The notes below the pieces were generated by a model. It was not told where the DNA came from. It saw nothing but the letters and a program-made list of their open reading frames with translations, and searched no databases. DNA of 64,000 bases from Mactromeris polynyma (taxonomy: Eukaryota > Mollusca > Bivalvia > Venerida > Mactridae), in the NCBI GenBank assembly GCA_032209605.1, contig JASFXZ010000018.1, positions 6,451,904-6,515,903 on the forward strand. Direction: 5' to 3'. A program made the position numbers and the translations under genes. Shown piece by piece: positions 1-9,379 of the stretch (the stretch's first letter is position 1; every line of letters begins with the position of its first letter).

Positions 1-1260
1 GTTCATCAGATATCAATGTACAAGTGTATATATATATCATGCATGTTTATTAAATGTTAGTGATATATTTCAAAGAACATCTTCAAATTGGTAACATTTC
101 CAAATATTCATTACATAAACTTGTTTAACCTTCAAAACGGCTTCAATATCGTTACGCTATGAGTTAGATTGTCATTTTATTGGATCAAGATCATTGATAT
201 TTCTTATGTCATAGGTGTGTTGAGGTAACTTTCCATCAGCTAGCTTTGTTAATAGTTTAAATGCTGGTGTTTAGGCAATGCAATCTTTATTGAGAGATTG
301 GTTTGAGGCTATACTGGTTTATGCCTTTCGTATTTATTTTTTACATCTCCAAGGCTGAGAGCTTGTTTAGTTGCCAAGTGGCTATTGATGTTTAATGTTG
401 TGCAGTTGTGTGCTGTTTCTTATGTCTTCTCCTTTCCAGTACCATTTTTACTTTCACAATATGCAGAAGCCATGTATTATCTACGTGCATGCATAGGGTC
501 ACATCGTGTAAATAAATTGTGTATATATTAATAAAAAGGGTAGTAACTTTGCCCATTCATAGTTTCATATTTCCGACGGCGGCCCTGTTCAATTGGCTCG
601 TTACGAATACAAGAGAGAACAAGTTGCTTCAAGGAACGCCACATAAAAGACAATGCCTCCCCACACAGACCTCCCGGACACAACAGTCCATAAAACACCA
701 GGCATTTGAGGAGGTACAAGGGCAAATACGGCAGGGACCAGAGGCGCGAACAAACCAAACGTATTGAACAAGTACTTGTTGAAACCAATTAAGTACACAT
801 TGTTCTGCACAAATAGTCCAAACACATGCTTGATTGTTCAATGCCGCAAAAATGAATTGATTCGTCAAATCACGATCTCATTTTGATTGAGTATCTACCA
901 TTTTCATAATAAAGTTTATTCAACTTTTTTCAAATCGCTACGTCACCCTATGCTTATATGTATTAAAATAAGATCTCCGCTACTTTAGAAGTGATAAAGA
1001 TGGGCGGGCAGAGGCCCTCTCCTAAATGCTGCCGAGCATACGTATTTACTAAGACAATGGAAACTTAAAGCATGAACATTTCAGTTCGTTTCACTCTGAA
1101 ACCCTAATTTAGTAGCATTGATACTAGAGGGTTTCACATCCCCTTTTATTTATCACAAATGATATCAAAGTTTAAAATAATTAAATAAGGAACTGATTGT
1201 AAGTACAAATGTATTCTCAAATTTGAGAATATTTTAGAGAAAAAAACACAATACCCGTAC
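1..1260. other. Region downstream of the partial METTL27-like exon; no exon recognised
   Basis: This should be intron 1 of the partial methyltransferase gene. On the minus strand, 825-601 is open for 74 codons with several hydrophobic stretches (LVPAVFALVPP, SVWGGIVFYVAFLEA). Another frame, 600-528, stays open to RRRKYETMNGQSYY. The two would join only with a frameshift, and no splice site connects them. It could be a decayed membrane-protein exon or chance. No repeat unit or RNA gene was recognised elsewhere in the stretch. Confidence 0.3.
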
Positions 1261-1392
1261 CTTCTCATAATTATTCCCATCCGCCCATTTGCTGTAAAAT
1301 TCTGCCACCTCATCAGGCGTTTTCCCTTTGCTCATGATATAATCTACATTTTGTCTCACATCCTTCTTCTCTGGTGCATTTGTATTGGCCAT
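1261..1392 (-). CDS. METTL27-like methyltransferase, first coding exon only (partial)
   Basis: A 44-residue exon starts at ATG 1392 and ends at a GT donor (bases 1260-1259), in phase 0. Its second half, with TPDEVAEFY, KWADG and YEK, matches the first exon of the complete methyltransferase gene at 14051-19121 (SPDEVAEFYDKWADG..YEK), and both exons end at the same residue in the same phase. That makes this a paralogue of the METTL27 (WBSCR27) type, a class I SAM-dependent methyltransferase whose substrate is not known. The N-terminal 20 residues differ between the two copies. No exon with the SAM-binding motif is visible in 1-1260, so the remaining exons should lie left of the window. An acceptor-like TTACAG lies just upstream of the ATG, suggesting a 5' non-coding exon, possibly near 2633. 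An in-frame upstream ATG at 1434 lies beyond that acceptor and is less likely to be the start. Confidence 0.75.
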
Positions 1393-1622
1393 TATTGGTG
1401 ATTGCTGTAACGAGCTGTAAATATTGTATAACAAAAGTCAATCTCAACATGGCATTGGATTTTGCAACTGTTTTTTTTTAATTTCCATATACATTTGTAT
1501 AACGTTAGGGCCGATTATCAGTAATCGGTCGGCGGATTTGACTCGCGCGATATCAACGGCTACCTGAGACGTGATCATGCGTCTAAAAAAATAGCCAAAT
1601 AAGGGAGTGAGTCCATTTGCAC

Positions 1623-1850
1623 TGGTCGCCGTAGCGCAGAGGTCGCGAGGTCGCCTCGGGATAGGAGGGTCCTAGGTTCGATTCATAGCCAGTACCTTGG
1701 CGGTAATGTCCTTAGACAATACTACATTACCCCTTCTCTCTGTCTTTGAGGTTGATTTCATCTGCAGTGAGTCACGAGATAAATTTATGTAAGAGATAAG
1801 AACGTCGTTTCGTAATCGAGCATACATGAAAAATAAGAAATAATTAGACA
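1623..1850 (+). mobile_element. tRNA-derived SINE
   Basis: The 5' end has a tRNA-like head, with CCGTAGCGCAGAGGT resembling an A box and GGTTCGATTC matching a B box about 45 bases later. The body reads through GGCGGTAATGTCCTTAGACA and ends in an A-rich tail around 1828-1850. Promoter-box spacing fits a pol III-transcribed SINE; the cloverleaf is not intact. Confidence 0.6.
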
Positions 1851-1930
1851 TTTGTAGCGTTCCCCGTAACACCTTAATCTCTCTTATAGTAAATTTTCAA
1901 GACCTCATCTGAACCGTATGGGGAAATGAA

Positions 1931-2062
1931 CATCTGGGAATATAGTAATGTATGTATTATATACATCTGGGAATATAGTAATGTATGTATTATATACATC
2001 TGGGAATATAGTAATGTATGTATTATATACATCTGGGAATATAGTAATGTATGTATTATATA
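1931..2062. repeat. 33-bp minisatellite, 4 copies
   Basis: Four essentially identical 33-bp units begin CATCTGGGAATATAGTAATG and end in TATATA. Because 33 is divisible by three, all frames without a stop run through the array, which produces spurious repetitive ORFs on the minus strand. The near-identity of the copies points to recent expansion. Confidence 0.92.
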
Positions 2063-2073
2063 CATTAATTTTG

Positions 2074-2170
2074 TATACGGCTGAATGGGACTGAGCCGTA
2101 AAAATCGGCTCTCTGGCTGTTATGCTCCCTGCGGGTCGATTGTCACGGACCGGTCCCACTCAGCCGTGTA
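2074..2170. repeat. Short inverted-repeat element next to the minisatellite
   Basis: The ends TACGGCTGAATGGGAC and GTCCCACTCAGCCGTGTA are inverted repeats with one mismatch plus a short indel, enclosing about 60 bases. The size and structure suggest a tiny MITE or a stable hairpin. Confidence 0.6.
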
Positions 2171-2632
2171 TCGTCCTCTACGGTTTATACAAATATTGCT
2201 GGTTATCTGCCCTCGTATATAGTTTAAGCAAACGCTGTGACAGTACCCCGTGTATATATTGAACATTATTCATTAAGACAATATCTCAAAATTAGTTTTT
2301 ATGTACACACAACAACGAATGCATTGGACGGATAAACATGAATACAGTTGTTAATGTTAAGACTTGTGAATAATATAGTGCAGAGCAATTAACCGAATAC
2401 GCGTATGATTAATGCTTCGATGTGTCTTCTAAATTAATATACCTTATACCAGAGTATATTTAAGTAACGACAAAACAATGAACATTTGTACTTTTATTCT
2501 CTCGCGTCTTTAAAACGTGACAAAGATAAAATGATGCCTACTTTACGATAAAACAGCGGCTTACATTCAAACATCTAGTAAAATTAAAGAAATTAATCAA
2601 GTACATGTATGTAATTAACGAAAAATACTCAC

Positions 2633-2700
2633 TTGGAGCAGACGAATTATTGAGCAGTCTTGGTCACTGATGGATTACTACGCTTCACAATGATAAAGAA
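2633..2700 (-). other. Possible 5' non-coding exon of the partial METTL27-like gene
   Basis: On the minus strand the bases ending at 2633 are followed by a good donor, GTGAGTAT. This could join the acceptor-like TTACAG just upstream of the ATG at 1392. The far end (around 2700) is a guess, since no TATA box or initiator stands out. The call rests only on splice-site appearance; transcript data would decide. Confidence 0.25.
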
Positions 2701-3146
2701 GTGTTAACTTTATGATAAGGGCGTTAATATCTACAGTTTCCAACTAGATAAAGGAAAGGCTGGGGCGTATATGTCTATAAACATTGTCAACTCCATGCAT
2801 TGAGTATTAATTCTCAAACAAGGATGGAGACGTCATCGTAAATACAAATTTGTTTCGAAACATCCGCATGACATGGAATATTGCCATATTGAAGTATACC
2901 CGTAAACTTAGTTATGTGTGCACATTTGTTGGCCAATTATATGCCGAGTACTCGGTTTCAATGCAAAAAGCAGTAATTTCTTATCTTGTCGACCGGTTAG
3001 TTTCAATTATTGTCTCGTGTTTATATTATACTTGCTGTCGACCGATGCACATTACTGCCTCCGACAAGCGCATCTAATCAGTGACATAAGATCACAGCAT
3101 CGTAGTTTTTGAATATGGTTAGTTGTTGTAGTTTGGTTTCACGCCA
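2701..3146. other. No feature recognised
   Basis: AT-rich DNA between the possible 5' exon and the LINE relic. Short open frames here have no recognisable composition or homology. Confidence 0.4.
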
Positions 3147-3551
3147 TCAATTCCTTTTTTCTGATGAATATTTATGTGGCATACAGAAAGTCATGGACTG
3201 CCATCGACAGTTTAAGACATTCGCATACTTATCCTCTTCATACCGTTTTGGACATAAGGACTCAACAAGTTTCCTCCACTTACCTCTGTCCTTACCCACA
3301 TACTGAGCTTTTCCCCAGGTGTAACCTTTATCCTTCAGTTCTGCTTCAATAGTTCCTAAAGGTGTCCAATTGAGAGCTGTTTTCGGGATTCTGCTGTTGG
3401 GCATTCTCAGTACGTGACCTAACCATCTAAAGCGTCCTTGTTTTATTTCATGGGTAATTATTTTGCTGTTGCTTTTTTCAAGACGTATTTTATTGGTGAT
3501 TTTGTTTGGCCAAAATATTCTGTGTATTTTTCGGAGACAGCTGTTGTACAA
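3147..3551 (-). mobile_element. LINE (non-LTR retrotransposon) C-terminal relic with internal deletion
   Basis: An open frame encodes the C-terminal tail found after the reverse transcriptase of many non-LTR elements: a CLRKI..IFWPNKI start, the hallmark RWLGHVLRMPNSRIPKTALN, then AELKDKGYTWG and DRGKWRKLVESLCP. Between TALNWTPLG and TIEAELKDK the usual basic stretch (GxRxxGRPxxTWRR type) is missing, so part has been deleted in frame. No reverse transcriptase core is found upstream. It is a 5'-truncated dead copy; the clade cannot be fixed from the tail alone. Confidence 0.8.
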
Positions 3552-3845
3552 CTGTAAAATTGTTTCTGAATTAAGTACTAGTTACGATGTTTGCGATTAA
3601 GATGGAGAAAATGACCCTTATTGTACATTTAAGTCTGCATTTATCGGTAGAGCGGTAAGCATTGAAGCTAAATATTACATGACTGTCAAAGATATGCAGC
3701 ACCGCTAGAACCACTAAATATACGTCTGGATATTTCCGATTATAACTTTACTGTATATTAAACACTATTTATAAAAAAAAATTAAATTAAGTTCTATCAA
3801 CTGAGGCCATTTTAATTGTTCCTAAAATTAGACAAAACAAATATA

Positions 3846-3975
3846 TGAGCCCTGCTGTGGGATTTACAACCTCTTCTGCAAGTGACGACATTTCAAGAAA
3901 ACGCAACATGTGATGTCACTATTTGCAAACAGGAAACAATATTTACTCCATATGGAAATCGTACAGCGACGCTCA
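3846..3975. mobile_element. Short MITE with TGAGC termini (internally deleted copy)
   Basis: Ends are TGAGCCCTGCTGT and the inverse GACAGCGACGCTCA type, flanked by TATA on both sides (3842-3845 and 3976-3979), a likely 4-bp target duplication. A longer relative with the same ends lies at 27214-27456. The present copy lacks about 110 internal bases of it. Confidence 0.65.
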
Positions 3976-4394
3976 TATAATCATGAAACCAACTGAATAA
4001 CATCATGCTTTTCTTTACTATGTATACGAGCAAGTGTGTACATCACTCATATTATAGTTTATCAGTCAGTATGTTCTCGACGACTGAACCTATGTTTGAA
4101 TAAATTTAGATCCCTGTAAATAAATATGTGAGGATGAATAAATAAATCTATTAATGTGATGAACAATCTAAATGATACAAGTGAATGTTGAACCTGTCAC
4201 TATAAATACCGACGGGTAAGCAATCTGTCTGTAATTTTGATTGTAATAAATTTATGCCGCGACGTTCTAATAAATAATCGAAACCATCACATTATACTTA
4301 AATTCCACAGCCCGTGATGATAAACGTGAGCTGGAACTAACTCTGAATTCGCTTAGGAATCCCCTTATTTAAATGGTATTTCATAGCGATAAAA

Positions 4395-4641
4395 GATCCG
4401 TAGTCCAGTGGACTAGTAATCCAGGCATCGCAGGTTCGATTCCCCGCTCCATCGAGGTCCCGTGTATGATGCTTTACATCGAGCACGTAAAAGAACCAGG
4501 AGTGCTTCTGGAACTGGGGCATCTCCTGTATCATGCACTATCCTCCATAAATCTAAAGTGACTAACAATCTTCCGGAGGCTTCGCCCATATGGGAAACCG
4601 GTGGCGACGATAAATAAACGACAAATACAAAAACAAATATA
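4395..4641 (+). mobile_element. tRNA-derived SINE
   Basis: A tRNA-like head (GTCCAGTGGACTAGTAATCC, then B box GGTTCGATTCC) is followed by a body of about 150 bases and an A-rich tail of ACAAATACAAAAACAAATA type. The element is nearly full length. Its body has no obvious similarity to the GTACTGGTTG-containing SINEs elsewhere in the window. Confidence 0.65.
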
Positions 4642-7108
4642 AAAGATGATAACACTTATAATTATGCTTGAACGACACATAAAACAGCAATATATCAACC
4701 ACAAAAAAATGTTTATTGCGAACAAAAAGAAAACTAAGAGTAACGATGCGATGCATTTCCATTAATTATGGTTCGTTTGAAGTTTGTATACATATTCATA
4801 GTGTCCGTTTAGTGTGGATTTCGCAGTGAGACCATGACACGTAAGCTTTATATACTTCATACCACTAAAACACGTATATATTTTTCGCTACGTTTTTAAA
4901 TATCACCGAGCTTTCACAAGGTAAAATTAATATAAGTCCTTTTTGTTCTACGATATTCTGATATGTACAATATAAAACACAGTGCCTTTTATTTAAAAAA
5001 AAAATAAACAGTCTCGGAAACTTTTCAAGGACAGGGACCCCACATTCTCAAGACATTGCTTCCCAATCCAGATTCTATGGAAACACAGAGTATCAGGAGT
5101 GATGGAGGTGTATTAAACAACGTAGGACTGTTGTATACTGTCCCAAAGTAGAATACAAATGTACATTTTCAGTTTACAGCGAATTTACCTTTCCAAGACA
5201 TCGACGAAGACATTAATAAAGAGAAATCTGTAAATATAATGCAAGCCAATGTTTATATTCATTTTAAAGCTCATTGTCAGACATGCGTTGCATAATGTAT
5301 GTTGTTTTGGAGTGTGACACAGAATACGCTAAGCTGCTATGTTTAACGCACCTACCATGCTGTATATGTTTTGAGGTTGACAGACTACGCTAAGCCTAAA
5401 TGGTTAACATATTATGTACCACGATGTAAGAGTAGGATTTTTATTAGTAAATGAAAGAATGATTAGCATACTATTTGTCATGTATATTAATAATCAAAGC
5501 ACAAAAGTGCTGTGGGGACGGTACCATTCATCTCTGTAGCCAAGCTGGCAACTCGTTGCATAGAAGTTTCCGTTTTGTAACTAAACAGTTTTATAATATC
5601 AAAGTATGTGTAAATATGTCAAATGGTTTGCATGAATTATGAAATAAAACTAAAACATAAGACAGAAATGCGAAAAAGAATAAAAAGTTATTGAAAAAAT
5701 AGTAAACATTTTTTCCAAGAGATCTTCAATCCGACTTGTTCTAGAAATGCTAGATTTTCAAACCGAAATAAAGAAAAATGGTCAGTAATGATGGTAGAAC
5801 CTTAACATTGTAAAACAAGTGAAATGTTTGTCACGATTGTAAATAAATAAAATACAAATATATCAGACCCTTAATGTAATGTTTGTGAATATTTAATTAT
5901 AAAATGACATATAAAATTATATCAGCACTAAATCAGAGTAAAATCAATATGCCCAGGCATAACGTTATGATAACACTAGCTTGTCATAGGTTATGAGTTA
6001 TCTTGTTGTAGTGGGGTATTTTCCAGTTAATTTTCCAAGCACAGAGTGAGATGTACATAGAAAGACGGCACCGATAATTTTAATAGTCGTGCACAACGAG
6101 ACCATATCTACGATAATAGCAATAAAGAACAACAACAACAACAGTAATCAATTGTCATCGATTTATATACATGTATATCCTTTAAACGCAGTCTGAACCC
6201 GAGTACACTCTTCTACGTGCGTTCGCTTAGCGAATTTACCGCGTTTATAGCGATAACCTGGTATTTTAAGTCTTGAGAACCGGTATTGTAGGGTACCCGT
6301 CTGATTGCATTTCTGTCACGCAGTTTCACCAACCGGCGAAAAGTAAGAATCGGTACTAAACGAAAACAGTCGACGCTCTTAAAATATGCACTTTACAAAA
6401 TGATGACGATTTATAAAACAAATAAGGAATAAAACAAAATATACATTTAATAAGTACTTTATGAATGAAGTACAAGAATGAACCATCTTTAAAAAATATA
6501 AAAGAGACAAACTTTTTGTTCATTAAATTTTATAATGAGCACACCAAAAACTGTAAACAAACTCGTGTGTATTATTACATTGCTTTAAAACCCACTGCCT
6601 GAACTCCACAGAAACAGAAATTAGTTCACAAACCACCTTAGCAGGTCACCTTTTCAACATTTCATTTTATTGAAACGTTTATGATATTATTACGTTCGGT
6701 GAACTTTGGAACTACTTCGTTGCGGAGTAATTAGGATGTGGACGTTTTTGACTTGTTACCGGCTTTCAGGCTTTTTTCTGTTTTGAAAACGGGAACCAAT
6801 TGTTGTATGCCTCTCAAATTGCCACACTACTACAGACGGTACCTGAGCGGTACCGTCAAAAAACGATCAAATAGTGATAGGATATAGTTAAGTTACCCTA
6901 ACGGTCCCATTCAGGATACCTCATGCAAATATCTTCTTCAAATTTAAGAAACTGTATTGCATAGGCTTACTTTAACTGTATACTAAGAAACACAATAACA
7001 GCATCACGGAGTATACTTAACATGTAATGTTTAACTAAAGAATATTTTGTAACGGAAATGGTTTGTAGATATATCATGTACTTAAGCTGTAAAAAACAAA
7101 CATGACAT
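4642..7108. other. Intergenic, no gene recognised
   Basis: AT-rich DNA with scattered short poly(A) runs and a small (CAA)n tract at about 6128-6144. No open frame of convincing composition, RNA gene or long repeat was seen on either strand. Confidence 0.5.
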
Positions 7109-7906
7109 CAGGGGCGTAGTCAGGACATGTATGATGCGTACGCAAACAGTCTGTATCTTTGGGTATGCTTCGCCGGAAAATTGTCGCTTTCTAGAACGCA
7201 GGTGGTGCAATCTGGTGGCGCTTTCACAAACATTAGAGTATAGGTAGTAAAAAGGTAGTATAAAGGTAGTATAAAGGTAGAATAAGGGTAGTATAAGGGT
7301 AGTTAAGGGTAGTATAAGGGTAGTATAAAGGTAGTATAAAGGTAGTTTAAAGGTAGTATAAAGGTAGTATAAAGGTAGTATAAGGGTAGTATAAGGGTAG
7401 TATAAGGGTAGTATAAAGGTAGTATAAAGGTAGTATAAGGGTAGTATAAGGGTAGTATAAGGGTAGTATAAGGGTAGTATAAGGGTAGTATAAAGGTAGT
7501 ATAAAGGTAGTATAAAGGTAGTATAAGGGTAGTATAAGGGTAGTATAAAGGTAGTATAAAGGTAGTATAAAGGTAGTATAAAGGTAGTATAAAGGTAGTA
7601 TAAAGGTAGTATAAAGGTAGTATAAGGGTAGTATAAAGTATAAGGGTAGTATAAAGGTAGTATAAAGGTAGTATAAGGGTAGTATAAGGGTAGTATAAGG
7701 GTAGTATAAGGGTAGTATAAGGGTAGTATAAAGGTAGTATAAAGGTAGTATAAAGGTAGTATAAAGGTAGTATAAAGGTAGTATAAAGGTAGTGTAAAGA
7801 GTGCTGTATTCAGACGATTTATCTCCCATGTCCAATAAATGCATAACATTATTGGATTTCTGATGTACGCAACTGCGTATTTTGCGTACAGTTAGCTACA
7901 CACCTG
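7109..7906. mobile_element. CAGGGGCGTAG-ended TIR element hosting a minisatellite
   Basis: The left end CAGGGGCGTAGTCAGG and the right end, which reads CAGGTGTGTAGCTAACTGTA on the minus strand, are inverted repeats. Both are followed by a GTACGC motif (TGCGTACGCAAAC at left; TACGCAGTTGCGTAC at right). The same termini and the same TGCGTAC motif occur in the element at 62481-62749, so these are two members of one family. The centre is replaced or expanded by an 11-bp minisatellite. No target duplication is clear here. Confidence 0.65.
7228..7797. repeat. 11-bp minisatellite, about 50 units, two unit variants
   Basis: Tandem units of GGTAGTATAAA or GGGTAGTATAA differ by one A/G change and occur in runs of each variant. 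One near-centre copy is shortened (AGTATAAAGTATAAGGG near 7630). Eleven is not a multiple of three, yet the unit lacks stops in all three minus frames, so long LPLYYLYTTFI-type frames appear by chance and are not genes. Confidence 0.95.
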
Positions 7907-8380
7907 CATGTTAAGATTCGACTAAGAATTATTCTATATTGATATGTGGCTTAATATACATTTCAATGATTATAATGACATTCTTCTGAAGTAATACATG
8001 CCAGCATATAATATTGATTTTAATAGTTATAATTGGAATAAAAGTATATACATCAAACGTTACGATATATACAAGAGACTAATAGACGTGAATAATACCA
8101 TACGCGCCTGTTCACCACTCTGTTCAAAGTCGACCAAAGTGATATACCCTAATAGCGTGTTTCAAATATGATTAGTTTTAGAGTTGAGTGAAATTGGCGC
8201 GGCTATCGTACATCGTACATCAACATTGAATACAGAGCTATAACTAAGTTAGGATAACTCGATAGTAAACACGACCATACCCACTTTCCAATACATGTAA
8301 AGCAGCTTACGGTCATTATCATGCCTATTATCTTCAGGATTAGTATTAAATTTAGATTAAATGTCGCTCAAAGTAGACAG

Positions 8381-8462
8381 TAGCGATAGCTCAGTTGGAA
8401 GCGCTTCTGACTAGTAACTTCGACTAATAGATAGGGTGTGAGTTCGAGGCATTCCTGCATCC
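8381..8462 (+). repeat. tRNA-like SINE head
   Basis: TAGCGATAGCTCAGTTGG resembles an A box and GTGAGTTCGAGGC a B box. About 35 bases separate them, including an insertion in the anticodon-loop region. The ends do not pair into an acceptor stem, so this is a tRNA-derived repeat fragment and not a functional tRNA. Confidence 0.5.
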
Positions 8463-8895
8463 CATTTTTATGGACAATATGTATTTTATCCCTTACTCAA
8501 TGCTTGTCAAGTACTTGTTGTTTGTCGTTTCTGGCTGGGGTTTTTTTATCGTCTAATTGCTTTTTCGTTAAATCAAACGTGTTTAATGAAGGCTATAGCG
8601 TCGTTGCTAAAATGTTCATTTGAACCCCTTACGTTTTTCGAAGTAGCCATATCAACTTGGTTCCATATACTGTGAGTGTGTAGCGATAAATGTACATGCA
8701 CATCTACTGCACGATGATATCGTGCACTTTAAAAATTATGAAACCATATCGGTATTACTGAATAGCTTATAAATGCACATGCTATACAGTGTTTTTAATT
8801 AATGATATTCGAGCGAACATTAATTATTATAAGTTGTGTAAGTACAACTGTAGATGACCAACAAAATATATAATATTGCAATTGAAAAAAAACAA

Positions 8896-8987
8896 CCTCC
8901 CGATGTTCTCGAACTCGGACGCAAAACTAAAAAGCTTAATTAGCATTTTAAGGCGCGGACGTGCTACCATCTGAGCTATCACGGCTG
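8896..8987 (-). repeat. tRNA-like SINE head, opposite orientation
   Basis: On the minus strand GCCGTGATAGCTCAGATGGT is followed, after an AT-rich insertion, by GTCCGAGTTCGAGAACATCG. As in the copy at 8381, the A and B boxes are recognisable but the acceptor arms do not pair. The two heads point at each other across about 430 bases. Confidence 0.5.
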
Positions 8988-9379
8988 TTGGTTTTATGGA
9001 ATCAATATCACAATATATAGTTTTGCTTGTTATTTGATTTACCTATTTTGATCAATATAGGTGGTCAAACCATGTAAACATTGCGTGACGTCACTCTCAA
9101 CTTATCGTGGTATACTTATAGCACTGAGTTTTCTAAATAAACACATTACACGCCCTCCAAACGCGCGCCTTTCTTCCAAATTGAGAACATTTTGTGTGGG
9201 GCATGAGGGTCTTCAGGGCAGTTTCCAAAAACAAAACTGTTTGCGCAACAACAACATCAAATGTATTTGGGCGAACTCCCCAACCCTATTTTTTTTAATT
9301 ACTTTTTCAATTTAATACACAACACATTAATTGACTTCAAGGGGCGGAGATGGGGTCCAAAAACAACAACAACAAAGAA

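Noticed and set aside
1874..2159. Repetitive open frames with MYIIHTLLYSQ and ITIFPDVYNTY units
   Set aside because: They come from the 33-bp minisatellite, whose length is a multiple of three.
7082..7849. Minus-strand open frames of 255 and 165 codons rich in LPLYYLYTTF
   Set aside because: They are translations of the 11-bp minisatellite, which lacks stop codons in all three frames on that strand.
8381..8462. Functional tRNA gene
   Set aside because: The acceptor stem does not pair and the anticodon region is enlarged; treated as a SINE head.
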